NCBI RefSeq assembly: GCF_002422095.1
Contig: NZ_DITB01000059.1
Coordinates: 1-52,842, forward strand
From: Flavobacterium sp. UBA6195
GTDB lineage: Bacteria > Bacteroidota > Bacteroidia > Flavobacteriales > Flavobacteriaceae
Direction: 5' to 3'
Length of the DNA: 52,842 bases
In this document: positions 1-9,764 of the stretch, piece by piece
How the letters are laid out: every line of letters begins with the position of its first letter
How positions within the stretch are numbered: position 1 is the stretch's first letter
Translations under genes and position numbers: made by a program
Notes under the pieces: model-generated
What the model saw: only the letters and a program-made list of their open reading frames with translations
What the model was told of the DNA's origin: nothing
Database searches by the model: none

Positions 1-1176
1 ATTACACGATGTCAATTGTTTGGTAAACAGTTAGAAGATAAATTGTATGCTCACCATGCTATTCAAGATAGTATTGTTGTTACTGACGCTGAAGTAAATA
101 GTTTTATGAATGAACAATTAGATGCGATGGTGCAGCAAATTGGTTCGATTGAAAAAGTAGTTAAGTTTTATAAGAAAAAAAATATAGAAGAATTTAAGTC
201 TTATTTTTTTGAAATTATAAAGATGAATAAGTTAACATCTCAAATGCAAAAGAAGATTGTTGATGAAATTACCATAACTCCTGAGGAGGTTCGTAACTTT
301 TTCAAAGAAATTCCAGCAGATGAAATTCCAACATTTGGTGCTGAAATGGAGGTTGCTCAGATTGTCGTAAAGCCTGTAATAACAGATGAAGAAAAGAAAA
401 GAGTAGTAGAAAAATTAAAAGAAATAAGACAAGATGTATTAAATGGTGCTAGTTTTTTCAGTAAAGCGGTTCTGTTTTCTGAAGATCCAGGTTCAAGTTC
501 TAACGGAGGGTATTATAAAATTAATCGTAAAACTGGATTTGTAAAGGAATTCAAAGAAGTAGCCTTTAGTTTAGCTGAAGGAGAAATTTCGGAACCTTTT
601 GAAACAGACTATGGATATCATATCATTATGGTTGATAAAATTAAAGGTCAAGAGGTTGAATTGCGTCATATTTTAATTTCGCCAAAAGTTTCAAATCAAG
701 CAATGAAAGACGCTAAGGCTAAAATCGAAGATATTCGAGCGAAAATTTTAAACAAAGAAATAACATTTGCTGATGCTGCTAAGTCTTCATCTGATGAAAA
801 AGAAACCAAAAATAATGGTGGAGTTTTATTAAATCCTAGAACTATGGAGCCTAGATTTGAATTAACAAAAATGGATCCAGCCTTATATGGTCAAGTTTCA
901 TCATTAAAAGATGGTGAAATTTCATTACCAATTTTAGATGAAGACAGATCTGGTGGTGGTTTAAAATTTTATAAAATTATAACAGTTAATAATAGAACCG
1001 AAGAACATTTAGCTGATTTCGCGAAAGATTATTTAAAAATAAAAGAGCTAGCCTTGAAAGATAAGCAAATTAAAGAAATTGCTAAATGGAGTGAAGAAAA
1101 AATAAAAGAAACCTATATTAAAATATCGGACGAATACAAAGATTGTGATTTTACTAATAATTGGTTAAAAAAATAA
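1..1176 (+). CDS. SurA-like periplasmic peptidylprolyl isomerase (5' end cut by window edge)
   Basis: Periplasmic parvulin-type chaperone/PPIase that would help fold outer-membrane proteins. The reading frame is open to base 1, so the TTG at 16 is probably not the start and the N-terminus with its signal peptide lies outside the window. After an N-terminal SurA-like helical region come two parvulin domains, one around FGAEMEVAQIVVKP with a GYYKINRKTGFVKEF segment, and a second beginning at VELRHILISPK. The protein ends with a Lys-rich tail, and a strong terminator follows directly. Family assignment rests on domain order and on recognisable flavobacterial SurA sequence. Which paralogue it is cannot be settled without the missing start. 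Confidence 0.88.
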   Translation: MTRCQLFGKQLEDKLYAHHAIQDSIVVTDAEVNSFMNEQLDAMVQQIGSIEKVVKFYKKKNIEEFKSYFFEIIKMNKLTSQMQKKIVDEITITPEEVRNFFKEIPADEIPTFGAEMEVAQIVVKPVITDEEKKRVVEKLKEIRQDVLNGASFFSKAVLFSEDPGSSSNGGYYKINRKTGFVKEFKEVAFSLAEGEISEPFETDYGYHIIMVDKIKGQEVELRHILISPKVSNQAMKDAKAKIEDIRAKILNKEITFADAAKSSSDEKETKNNGGVLLNPRTMEPRFELTKMDPALYGQVSSLKDGEISLPILDEDRSGGGLKFYKIITVNNRTEEHLADFAKDYLKIKELALKDKQIKEIAKWSEEKIKETYIKISDEYKDCDFTNNWLKK

Positions 1177-1220
1177 ATCATAAACCCTTTGAACATTCAA
1201 AGGGTTTATGATTTATTTTA
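1175..1220 (+). terminator. Rho-independent terminator after the SurA-like gene
   Basis: A perfect stem of about 18 bp (1175-1193 pairing with 1196-1214) is followed by a T-rich stretch. The stem begins inside the TAA stop codon of the SurA-like gene. Confidence 0.85.
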
Positions 1221-1271
1221 TATTTTAGTGTAATAATAATTAAGTTCAAATTTTTAAATCCTAAATTTATT

Positions 1272-2225
1272 ATGTCAGATGTAGCAGCCATTCAGGAATT
1301 AGTTGAAAGACAAAAAGCATTAAAGCAGGAAATTGCAAAAATAATTGTAGGTCAGGATGAAGTCGTACATCAAATTGTGATGAGTATTTTTTCTGGTGGA
1401 CATGCTTTATTAATTGGTGTTCCCGGATTAGCAAAAACTTTAATGGTTAATACTATTTCGCAAGCTTTAGGATTGAATTTCAAAAGAATTCAGTTTACAC
1501 CTGATTTGATGCCGTCGGATATATTAGGAAGTGAAATTTTAGATGAAAATCGTCATTTTAAATTCATCAAAGGACCAATATTTTCCAATATTATTTTGGC
1601 AGATGAAATTAACAGAACGCCGCCAAAAACGCAAGCTGCTCTTTTAGAAGCTATGCAAGAACGTGCGGTGACTGTAGCCGGACATCATTATAAATTAGAT
1701 TTGCCTTATTTCGTATTAGCAACTCAAAATCCAATTGAGCAAGAAGGAACTTATCCGTTACCAGAAGCGCAATTAGATCGTTTTATGTTTGCTGTAAAAT
1801 TGGATTATCCAAGTTTTGAGGAAGAAGTAAATGTAGTAAAAGCAACCACTTCTGATTTTAAACCTGTGGTAAATTCTTTATTTACTGCTCAAGAAATTAT
1901 TGATTTTCAAAATGTAATTCGTAAGTTACCCGTTGCTGATAATGTAATTGAATATGCAGTTTCGTTAGTAAGCAAAACGCGTCCCGATAATCCACTTTCA
2001 AACGAATTTGTGAAAACATATATCGATTGGGGTGCTGGTCCAAGGGCTTCGCAAAATTTAATTTTGGCAGCAAAAACCAACGCCGCTTTTAATGGTAAAT
2101 TTTCTCCAGATATCGAAGATGTAAAAGCAGTAGCCATTGGAATTCTTCGTCACAGAATCGTAAAAAATTACAAAGCCGACGCCGAAGGAATTTCGGAAGA
2201 AGATATTATTAAAAAACTTTTGTAA
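1272..2225 (+). CDS. MoxR-family AAA+ ATPase
   Basis: AAA+ ATPase of the MoxR family, chaperone-like ATPases usually linked to von Willebrand factor A-domain proteins and complex assembly. Walker A is GVPGLAKT (residues 49-56), Walker B is ILADEINR with the acidic pair near 111-112, and sensor/arginine-finger regions follow (LATQNPIEQEG, LPEAQLDRF). The length of 317 aa is normal for MoxR, and the ATG at 1272 gives the typical N-terminus. A terminator separates it from the upstream gene; the next gene starts 8 bases after its stop. The usual DUF58 and VWA partners do not follow here, so its client is unknown. Confidence 0.93.
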   Translation: MSDVAAIQELVERQKALKQEIAKIIVGQDEVVHQIVMSIFSGGHALLIGVPGLAKTLMVNTISQALGLNFKRIQFTPDLMPSDILGSEILDENRHFKFIKGPIFSNIILADEINRTPPKTQAALLEAMQERAVTVAGHHYKLDLPYFVLATQNPIEQEGTYPLPEAQLDRFMFAVKLDYPSFEEEVNVVKATTSDFKPVVNSLFTAQEIIDFQNVIRKLPVADNVIEYAVSLVSKTRPDNPLSNEFVKTYIDWGAGPRASQNLILAAKTNAAFNGKFSPDIEDVKAVAIGILRHRIVKNYKADAEGISEEDIIKKLL

Positions 2226-2233
2226 AGAAGTTT

Positions 2234-3364
2234 ATGTTCGGTTTAGCAATTGATTTAAATAAACGTATGCATGGTTTAGATATTGCTAGATCAATTGCAA
2301 TTTCATTGGTTGTGTTTTCACATAGTCTTTGGATTAGTGATTTTTTTCCTCCTTTAATTAGTTGGTTAATGCAATTGAGCGGAACAATTGGTGTAGAATT
2401 TTTTTTCATAATTAGCGGATTTTTAATTGGTAAAATCGTCCTTCGAATGCTTGAGAATGAGGATTTTTCTTTTTCAAGTGTTATAGTTTTTTTAAAGAGA
2501 AGATGGTTTAGGACATTGCCTAATTATTATTTAATTCTTTTTGTTAATGTTTTGCTATGGTATTTGTTTTATAATGAAATACCTGAGAAACTATACCTTT
2601 ATTTTGTCTATTTACAAAACTTATCCCATAATGCTCCCGATTTTTATAGAATTTCATGGAGTTTAGCAGTTGAACAGTTTTGTTATATCATCGGGCCTTG
2701 TACATTGTTGCTTCTAGTAAAAATATTTCCAAATGCAAATCGAAAACAGCTATTTTTAGGAATGAGTTTATTTATGATTGTGTTGTTTTTTGGTGTAAGA
2801 CTATATTTCAATTTTACACATGAATTAACTTCATTAAATCAATGGAATGAATCATTACGAAAAGTAACTATTTACAGATTAGATGCTATTTATTTTGGAT
2901 TTGTGCTTTTCTATTTGTATTCCAATAATTTTATTGCCTCAAAATGGAATTTATATCTTTTTTTAGTTGGGATTTTAGGAATTTTTACGCTTCACATATT
3001 AATTTTTGTCTTCGGAATTCAATATGAAAGGCATCAATTTTTTTTTAATGTTTTTTATTTGCCGCTGAATTCTATTTCAATTTGCTTGACGATTCCCTTT
3101 TTAGTTACAATTAAATTAAAGAATGTCTTTTTTTTAAAGTGCGTAGCCTTGTTGAGTGTTATCTTATATAGTGTCTATTTATTGCATTATACCGTTATTC
3201 TTCATGCAATGAAGGTATTGTTTCCATCTGAAAATCTTCGTGGATTTTATCTTTTTGTATACACTTTTAGTTATTGGTTTCTGGTTCTTATTTTGTCTTA
3301 TATGCTTTATCGATTTTTTGAAAAACCAATGACCAATCTCAGAGAAAAGAAAATGATAAATTGA
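2234..3364 (+). CDS. Acyltransferase 3 family membrane protein (OafA/YrhL-like)
   Basis: Integral-membrane O-acyltransferase family, which modifies surface sugars. The N-terminus has the family pattern HGLDIARSIAISLVVFSHS, with the conserved His in the first membrane segment, followed by FFIISGFLIG and KRRWFRTLPNYY. About ten hydrophobic segments can be seen across 376 aa, which is the expected size. The start is the ATG at 2234; a second Met at residue 12 is an alternative. It lies 8 bases behind moxR and is probably co-transcribed. The gene is very AT-rich and Phe-rich compared with its neighbours, partly because of its membrane segments. The substrate is not predictable. Confidence 0.88.
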   Translation: MFGLAIDLNKRMHGLDIARSIAISLVVFSHSLWISDFFPPLISWLMQLSGTIGVEFFFIISGFLIGKIVLRMLENEDFSFSSVIVFLKRRWFRTLPNYYLILFVNVLLWYLFYNEIPEKLYLYFVYLQNLSHNAPDFYRISWSLAVEQFCYIIGPCTLLLLVKIFPNANRKQLFLGMSLFMIVLFFGVRLYFNFTHELTSLNQWNESLRKVTIYRLDAIYFGFVLFYLYSNNFIASKWNLYLFLVGILGIFTLHILIFVFGIQYERHQFFFNVFYLPLNSISICLTIPFLVTIKLKNVFFLKCVALLSVILYSVYLLHYTVILHAMKVLFPSENLRGFYLFVYTFSYWFLVLILSYMLYRFFEKPMTNLREKKMIN

Positions 3365-3554
3365 TAGAATACTAGCTTTTTTTTAAAGGTTTTGTCAAAT
3401 TAATAAAACTTTGATTTTAAATTACGAATTATTCAAAATATTTTCGTTTTATCGAATTTTATTGAAAAATAAATACTAAAATAAAATCTTTGCAAATAAT
3501 AATTCTTCTATTTAGGCTTTTTATTAAAAATTTTTAAATTTGATTAAGATTTAT

Positions 3555-3562
3555 TAAATTTG
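3555..3562 (+). promoter_or_regulatory. Predicted -7 element TAAATTTG upstream of acnB
   Basis: An exact match to the Bacteroidota -7 consensus TAnnTTTG, 40 bases before the acnB ATG. The rest of the 238-base gap before acnB is AT-rich, and I saw no convincing -33 TTG at the right distance. Confidence 0.45.
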
Positions 3563-3602
3563 TGCCACTTTAACAACAAACACTAATTAACTTATTTATA
3601 GT

Positions 3603-6392
3603 ATGGCATTAGCTGCTGAAATGAATCTTTATAACGAATACATTAAAGAAATCGAAGAAAGAAAAGGTCAAGGATTACATCCAAAACCAATTGATAGTGC
3701 TGATTTATTGAACGAAATCATTGCTCAAATCAAAGATACAAACAATGCAAATAGAGAAGATTGCTTGCAATTTTTCATCTATAACACTTTGCCGGGAACC
3801 ACTCCTGCTGCTGGTGCAAAAGCAAAATTTTTAAAAGAAATTATTTTAGGTCAAGAAACAGTAGCTGAAATCACACCAACTTTCGCTTTTGAATTGTTAT
3901 CACACATGAAAGGTGGACCTTCAATTGAGGTTTTGTTAGATTTAGCTTTAGGAAACGATGAGGCAATTGCGAAACAAGCGGCTGAAGTTTTAAAAACACA
4001 GGTTTACTTATACGATGCCGATATGGATCGTTTAAAAGTAGCATATGAAAATGGAAATGCAGTAGCAAAAGACATTTTAGAAAGCTATGCAAAAGCGGAA
4101 TTCTTTACAAAACTTCCAGAAGTTGCTGAAGAAATTAAAGTAGTAACTTTCATCGCTGGAGAAGGTGATATTTCAACCGACTTATTATCTCCAGGGAATC
4201 AAGCGCACTCGCGCTCTGACCGTGAATTACACGGAAAATGTATGATTACGCCTCAAGCGCAAGAAGAAATTAAAGCGTTACAAGCACAACATCCAGATAA
4301 ATCGGTAATGTTAATTGCTGAAAAAGGAACAATGGGAGTAGGTTCTTCTCGTATGTCAGGTGTAAATAACGTGGCGCTTTGGACAGGAAAACAAGCAAGT
4401 CCTTATGTACCATTCGTGAATTTCGCTCCAATCGTAGGAGGAACCAATGGAATTTCTCCAATTTTCTTAACTACAGTTGATGTAACGGGTGGTATCGGAA
4501 TCGACTTAAAAAACTGGGTTAAAAAAACGGATGCCAACGGAGAAGTAGTTCGCGATGAAAACGGGGAACCAATTTTAGAGCAAGTATACTCAGTTGCAAC
4601 TGGAACGGTTTTAACGATCAATACAAAAACTAAAAAATTATACAATGGTGATCAAGAATTGATTGATATTTCAAGATCATTCACGCCACAAAAAATGGAA
4701 TTTATCAAAGCGGGTGGTTCGTATGCTATCGTTTTTGGTAAAAAACTACAAACTTTTGCTGCTAAAACTTTAGGAATTGAAGCGCCTCTTGTATACGCTC
4801 CTTCAAAAGAGATTCACATTGAAGGTCAAGGATTAACAGCAGTGGAGAAAATCTTCAACAAAAATGCTGTTGGAACTATTTCTAAACAAGTATTACACGC
4901 GGGTTCTGATGTTCGTGTTACTGTAAACATTGTAGGTTCGCAAGATACTACAGGTTTAATGACCGCTCAAGAATTAGAATCAATGGCAGCTACTGTAATT
5001 TCTCCAATTGTTGATGCAGCTTACCAATCAGGTTGTCACACAGCTTCGGTTTGGGACAAAAAAGCACAAGCAAACATCCCGAAATTAATGCAGTTCATGA
5101 ATGATTTCGGATTGATTACAGCACGTGATCCAAAAGGTGTTTATCATCCAATGACTGACGTAATTCATAAAGTATTAAATGATATTACAGTTGATGAATG
5201 GGCTATTATTATTGGTGGTGACTCACACACTAGAATGTCAAAAGGGGTTGCTTTCGGTGCAGATTCAGGAACTGTGGCTCTAGCCTTAGCAACTGGAGAA
5301 GCTTCAATGCCAATTCCACAATCGGTAAAAGTGACTTTCAAAGGAAGTATGCCAGATTATATGGATTTCCGAGATGTAGTTCATGCTACTCAAGCACAAA
5401 TGTTACACCAATTTGGTGGTGAAAACGTTTTCCAAGGAAGAATTATTGAAGTTCATATTGGAACTTTAACTGCTGACCAAGCGTTTACATTCACCGATTG
5501 GACTGCTGAAATGAAAGCTAAAGCTTCAATTTGTATTTCAGAAGATGAAACGTTAATCGAGTCATTAGAAATCGCAAAAGGAAGAATCCAAATCATGATT
5601 GATAAAGGCATGGACAACAAAAACCATGTACTTCAAGGATTAATCGATAAAGCAAACCAACGTATTGCAGAAATTCGTTCAGGTGAAAAACCAGCGTTAC
5701 GTCCAGATGCAAATGCAAAATATTATGCTGAAGTGGTCGTAGATTTAGATCAAATTGCTGAGCCAATGATTGCTGACCCAGATGTTAACAATAAAGATGT
5801 TTCAAAACGTTATACGCACGATACAATTCGTCCGCTTTCTTTCTACGGAGGAGATAAAAAAGTAGATTTAGGATTCATCGGTTCTTGTATGGTTCACAAA
5901 GGAGATATGAAAATCTTAGCTCAGATGTTGAAAAATATCGAAAAACAACAAGGTAAAGTGGAATTCAAGGCACCTCTAGTAGTTGCTCCTCCAACATACA
6001 ATATTGTTGACGAATTAAAAGCTGAAGGTGATTGGGAAGTATTACAAAAATATTCAGGATTTGAATTTGATGATAATGCGCCAAAAGCTGTTGCTCGTAC
6101 CGAATATGAAAACATGTTGTACTTAGAGCGTCCAGGTTGTAACCTTTGTATGGGGAACCAAGAAAAAGCGTCTAAAGGAGATACGGTTATGGCAACATCA
6201 ACTCGTTTGTTCCAAGGTCGTGTTGTAGAAGACTCTGCAGAGAAAAAAGGAGAATCATTATTATCATCTACTCCTGTTGTAGTATTGTCAACTATTTTAG
6301 GAAGAACCCCTTCAATTGAAGAATACAAAAAAGCGGTGGAAGGAATCAACTTAACTAAGTTTGCTCCATCTCACAAATTGTTAGTAGGATAA
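3603..6392 (+). CDS. acnB: Bifunctional aconitate hydratase 2 / 2-methylisocitrate dehydratase
   Basis: Interconverts citrate and isocitrate through cis-aconitate in the TCA cycle; AcnB enzymes can also dehydrate 2-methylcitrate-pathway intermediates. The 929-aa protein has the AcnB order: N-terminal HEAT-like domain, swivel domain, then the catalytic Fe-S domains. The cluster ligands are Cys762 (in IGSCMVHK) and Cys846 and Cys849 (in RPGCNLCMGNQ). GGDSHTRMSKGVAFG is a conserved active-site segment. Codon use looks like that of a highly expressed gene. It is followed by its own terminator and then by a second, structurally different aconitase. The ATG at 3603 fits the family N-terminus. Confidence 0.96.
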   Translation: MALAAEMNLYNEYIKEIEERKGQGLHPKPIDSADLLNEIIAQIKDTNNANREDCLQFFIYNTLPGTTPAAGAKAKFLKEIILGQETVAEITPTFAFELLSHMKGGPSIEVLLDLALGNDEAIAKQAAEVLKTQVYLYDADMDRLKVAYENGNAVAKDILESYAKAEFFTKLPEVAEEIKVVTFIAGEGDISTDLLSPGNQAHSRSDRELHGKCMITPQAQEEIKALQAQHPDKSVMLIAEKGTMGVGSSRMSGVNNVALWTGKQASPYVPFVNFAPIVGGTNGISPIFLTTVDVTGGIGIDLKNWVKKTDANGEVVRDENGEPILEQVYSVATGTVLTINTKTKKLYNGDQELIDISRSFTPQKMEFIKAGGSYAIVFGKKLQTFAAKTLGIEAPLVYAPSKEIHIEGQGLTAVEKIFNKNAVGTISKQVLHAGSDVRVTVNIVGSQDTTGLMTAQELESMAATVISPIVDAAYQSGCHTASVWDKKAQANIPKLMQFMNDFGLITARDPKGVYHPMTDVIHKVLNDITVDEWAIIIGGDSHTRMSKGVAFGADSGTVALALATGEASMPIPQSVKVTFKGSMPDYMDFRDVVHATQAQMLHQFGGENVFQGRIIEVHIGTLTADQAFTFTDWTAEMKAKASICISEDETLIESLEIAKGRIQIMIDKGMDNKNHVLQGLIDKANQRIAEIRSGEKPALRPDANAKYYAEVVVDLDQIAEPMIADPDVNNKDVSKRYTHDTIRPLSFYGGDKKVDLGFIGSCMVHKGDMKILAQMLKNIEKQQGKVEFKAPLVVAPPTYNIVDELKAEGDWEVLQKYSGFEFDDNAPKAVARTEYENMLYLERPGCNLCMGNQEKASKGDTVMATSTRLFQGRVVEDSAEKKGESLLSSTPVVVLSTILGRTPSIEEYKKAVEGINLTKFAPSHKLLVG

Positions 6393-6413
6393 TTAAATCT
6401 AAATATCAAAATG

Positions 6414-6448
6414 AAAAGCTCAAGTTTTTTTACTTGGGCTTTTTTGTT
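6414..6448 (+). terminator. Terminator after acnB
   Basis: A 12-bp stem with one G-T wobble (6414-6425 with 6432-6443) and a T6 loop, followed by a run of T. It separates acnB from the downstream aconitase. A weaker -7-like TAAATTAG lies at 6469-6476, 31 bases before the next start. Confidence 0.8.
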
Positions 6449-6507
6449 TTTATCTGTTCAATTTTTTGTAAATTAGTGGGATTAAATAACAAACAAAATA
6501 AATTACT

Positions 6508-8772
6508 ATGGCATTTGATATTGAAATGATTGAAAAAGTATACGCCACCATGGCAGAACGAGTAGATAAAGCTCGTGATATAGTTGGGCGTCCATTGACT
6601 TTGTCTGAGAAAATTTTGTATTCGCATCTTTGGGAAGGAATGCCAACGCAAGCTTTCGCAAGAGGTAAAGATTATGTTGATTTTGCTCCCGATAGAGTAG
6701 CTTGTCAAGATGCAACAGCACAAATGGCATTATTGCAATTCATGCATGCAGGAAAGAGTAAAGTAGCGGTTCCAACAACGGTTCACTGTGACCACTTAAT
6801 TTTAGCAAAAAATGGTGCCAAACAAGACTTAGAGTTGGCAAATAAACAATCAAAAGAAGTTTTCGATTTCTTATCATCAGTGTCAAACAAGTATGGAATT
6901 GGTTTTTGGAAACCCGGTTCAGGAATTATTCACCAAATCGTTTTAGAAAACTATGCTTTTCCCGGAGGATTAATGATTGGAACTGATTCTCATACCGTAA
7001 ATGCAGGTGGTTTAGGAATGTTAGCCATTGGTGTTGGTGGTGCTGATGCGGTTGATGTGATGTCAGGTATGTCTTGGGAATTAAAATTTCCAAAATTAAT
7101 CGGAGTAAAACTAACGGGTAAATTAAACGGTTGGACTTCACCTAAAGACGTAATTCTAAAAGTAGCTGATATCTTAACTGTAAAAGGAGGAACTGGTGCA
7201 ATTGTAGAATATTTCGGAGAAGGTGCCGAATCGATGTCGTGTACTGGAAAAGGAACCATTTGTAACATGGGAGCTGAAATCGGAGCTACCACTTCAACCT
7301 TCGGTTATGATGATTCTATGAGAAGATATTTAGCAGCAACTGGTCGTCAAGACGTGGTAAATGCAGCGGATAAAGTTGCTTCATATTTGACAGCTGATGC
7401 CGAAGTTTATGCGAATCCAGAAAAATATTTTGACCAATTAATCGAAATCAATTTATCAGAATTAGAACCACACATTAACGGGCCTTTCACTCCAGATAGA
7501 GGGACACCAGTTTCCAAAATGAAAGCGGAAGCCGAAGCTAACGGATGGCCAATTAAAGTCGAATGGGGATTAATCGGTTCGTGTACCAATTCTTCTTACG
7601 AAGATATGTCGCGTGCTGCTTCCATTGTAAGACAAGCGGTGGCTCATGGCATTAAGCCTAAAGCAGAATTTGGGATTAACCCAGGTTCGGAACAAATTCG
7701 TTACACGATTGAACGAGATGGAATTATTGCCGATTTCGAGAAAATGGGAACCAAAGTGTTTACGAATGCTTGCGGGCCTTGTATTGGACAATGGGATAGA
7801 GAAGGAGCGGACAAACAAGAAAAAAATACCATCGTACATTCGTTCAACCGTAACTTTTCAAAAAGAGCCGATGGAAATCCAAATACGCATGCTTTTGTAA
7901 CTTCGCCAGAAATGGTAGCCGCTTTAGCGATTTCAGGTCGTTTGGATTTTAATCCCATTACAGATACTTTGATAAATGATAAAGGAGAAGCTGTAAAATT
8001 GAATCCGCCTTTTGGAGATGAATTGCCAACCAAAGGTTTTGATGTAAGAGATCCAGGTTTTCAAGCGCCAGCAGCTGTTGGTTCTAGCGTAGAAGTTGTA
8101 GTTTCTCCGACTTCAGACCGATTACAGCTATTAGCGCCTTTTGATGCTTGGGACGGGAAAAATATTACAGGCGCAAAATTGTTAATCAAGGCGTTCGGAA
8201 AATGTACTACTGATCATATTTCTATGGCTGGACCTTGGTTGCGTTTCCGTGGCCATTTAGATAATATTTCGAATAACATGTTAATTGGTGCAGAAAATGC
8301 ATTCAATGGTAAAGCAAATTCAGTTAAAAATCAATTAACTGGAGCTTATGACGAAGTGCCAAAAGTACAAAGAGCATACAAAGCAGCTGGAATTCCATCT
8401 ATTGTTGTAGGTGATCATAATTATGGAGAAGGTTCTTCACGTGAGCACGCGGCTATGGAACCACGTTTCTTAGGTGTAAAAGCAGTTTTGGTGAAATCAT
8501 TCGCTCGTATTCACGAAACCAATTTGAAAAAACAAGGAATGTTAGCTTTAACCTTCGCGAACGAATCCGATTATGATAAAATTCAAGAAGACGATACAAT
8601 TAATTTCCTAGATTTAACAGAGTTTGCACCAGGAAAACCATTATCATTAGAATTTGTTCATACAGATGGAACTAAAGATATTGTAATGGCAAATCATACC
8701 TACAATGAAGGTCAAATCGGATGGTTTGTAGCAGGTTCTGCTTTAAATTTAATTGCGGCTGGAAAAGCGTAA
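6508..8772 (+). CDS. Aconitate hydratase, mitochondrial-type
   Basis: Second aconitase of the window, belonging to the family of mitochondrial aconitase rather than the AcnB family. The three Fe-S ligands are Cys359 (LIGSCTNSSYEDM), Cys422 and Cys425 (NACGPCIGQWDR). DSHTVNAGGLGMLAIGVGG and the C-terminal swivel motif GDHNYGEGSSREHAAMEPR are also present. The 754 aa match the mitochondrial type and differ from the roughly 890 aa of bacterial AcnA/IRP. It is cytosolic here and would act in the TCA cycle. Terminators on both sides suggest its own transcript. Two different aconitases may split duties, for example oxidant-tolerant versus catalytic roles, but that is inference. Confidence 0.95.
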   Translation: MAFDIEMIEKVYATMAERVDKARDIVGRPLTLSEKILYSHLWEGMPTQAFARGKDYVDFAPDRVACQDATAQMALLQFMHAGKSKVAVPTTVHCDHLILAKNGAKQDLELANKQSKEVFDFLSSVSNKYGIGFWKPGSGIIHQIVLENYAFPGGLMIGTDSHTVNAGGLGMLAIGVGGADAVDVMSGMSWELKFPKLIGVKLTGKLNGWTSPKDVILKVADILTVKGGTGAIVEYFGEGAESMSCTGKGTICNMGAEIGATTSTFGYDDSMRRYLAATGRQDVVNAADKVASYLTADAEVYANPEKYFDQLIEINLSELEPHINGPFTPDRGTPVSKMKAEAEANGWPIKVEWGLIGSCTNSSYEDMSRAASIVRQAVAHGIKPKAEFGINPGSEQIRYTIERDGIIADFEKMGTKVFTNACGPCIGQWDREGADKQEKNTIVHSFNRNFSKRADGNPNTHAFVTSPEMVAALAISGRLDFNPITDTLINDKGEAVKLNPPFGDELPTKGFDVRDPGFQAPAAVGSSVEVVVSPTSDRLQLLAPFDAWDGKNITGAKLLIKAFGKCTTDHISMAGPWLRFRGHLDNISNNMLIGAENAFNGKANSVKNQLTGAYDEVPKVQRAYKAAGIPSIVVGDHNYGEGSSREHAAMEPRFLGVKAVLVKSFARIHETNLKKQGMLALTFANESDYDKIQEDDTINFLDLTEFAPGKPLSLEFVHTDGTKDIVMANHTYNEGQIGWFVAGSALNLIAAGKA

Positions 8773-8791
8773 AAGCGTAGTTAACTTTATA

Positions 8792-8834
8792 AAAAAGCAC
8801 AAGGGATAGAATTTTTCTATCCCTTGTGCTTTTT
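8792..8834. terminator. Bidirectional terminator between converging genes
   Basis: A perfect 19-bp stem (8792-8810 with 8816-8834) has A-tracts and T-tracts at its ends, so it can serve both the plus-strand aconitase and the converging minus-strand GIN-domain gene that ends at 8839. Confidence 0.9.
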
Positions 8835-8838
8835 ACAA

Positions 8839-9669
8839 TTATTTTTTAAACAAAGTAGTGTTATTAGTGAATTTCTTGATTTCAATTTTAGGTTCACCAA
8901 ATAATTCGATTTCAGATTTTCCTGAGGCTTCTAATTCAAAATTATTAGAAACATTAATTTCGCATTTCGCATTATTTTCAGCGGTTAAAATTAAGTTTGC
9001 AATTGTGAATTTTTTAGATTTTAATTCTGCACTATTGTCAAGCCTAATCTTTGCGCTTTTGGTATTTCCTTCAATTATAGCTTTACTTTTTTGATACATA
9101 TCCAATTTAAGTTCTGGAGAAGTGAGTAAGGCTTTCAATTCTGCATTTTTACTTAACTCCAAGGAAGTGTTTTCAGCTTTAATATTAATTTCAGCTTCTG
9201 ACTTATCGTTTAAAACTAAAGCAAAATAATTTGCTTTCACGTTAAGGAAAGATTTGGAATAATCGTAGTTTTTAATTGTAATATTTTCCAATTCTAAATC
9301 AGCTAAAGCTTTAATTGAACTTTCGTTTTTAGCAGTGATTAATTTTAATTCGGAAGTATAATTGATTCGGATGGCAAATTTCTTGGCACCAATTGCTTCT
9401 CTTAAAGAAGAAACTCTTAATGTTCCACCAACCACTTCATAGTTGATGATTTCATGAAGGTTATCATCAGCCTCAATTTCTACAGAAGGTTTGTCAGATT
9501 TTACTAAGAAAACCTCAAAATTGTCGTTAATTTCAATATTTTCAAAAGCGGGAATTTCTTTTACAGAAACCGTTACAATTTTTGATCCTTTTATTTTTTC
9601 TTTTTTTTGAGCAACGCAAATCGTTGTAAAAAAAATAAACGCAAATAGTAATGATATTTTTTTTGTCAT
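8839..9669 (-). CDS. Exported head-GIN-domain (DUF2807) protein
   Basis: Predicted exported protein with a DUF2807 (GIN, putative auto-transporter adhesin head) domain, a beta-helix-like fold of unknown function. The N-terminus MTKKISLLFAFIFFTTICVAQ is a signal peptide. The body has the family features VSVKEIPAFENIEINDNFEVFL and VEIEADDNLHEII, then repeated short strands. I place the start at 9669, because the longer frame from 9714 would put the signal peptide inside the protein and would start upstream of a good -7 element at 9690-9697. A related lipoprotein is encoded upstream at 9956-10681, but a terminator and a separate promoter suggest independent transcription. Confidence 0.85.
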   Translation of the reverse strand: MTKKISLLFAFIFFTTICVAQKKEKIKGSKIVTVSVKEIPAFENIEINDNFEVFLVKSDKPSVEIEADDNLHEIINYEVVGGTLRVSSLREAIGAKKFAIRINYTSELKLITAKNESSIKALADLELENITIKNYDYSKSFLNVKANYFALVLNDKSEAEINIKAENTSLELSKNAELKALLTSPELKLDMYQKSKAIIEGNTKSAKIRLDNSAELKSKKFTIANLILTAENNAKCEINVSNNFELEASGKSEIELFGEPKIEIKKFTNNTTLFKK

Positions 9670-9689
9670 TTTATGATGATTTGATATCA

Positions 9690-9697
9690 CAAACATA
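9690..9697 (-). promoter_or_regulatory. Predicted -7 element TATGTTTG of the exported GIN-domain gene
   Basis: Minus-strand match to TAnnTTTG, 20 bases upstream of the ATG at 9669. It supports that start over the upstream in-frame Met. Confidence 0.5.
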
Positions 9698-9764
9698 CAC
9701 AAAATTTGTTCCAAATTTCATTTTTTAAATATTAGAAGTTCAATCTTTATGAAATTTAGTTAAT

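Noticed and set aside
3871..8033. Several long antisense and alternative-frame ORFs across the two aconitase genes
   Set aside because: They lie wholly within strongly conserved acnB and aconitase frames, have no recognisable domains and have compositions typical of reverse-complement coding sequence.
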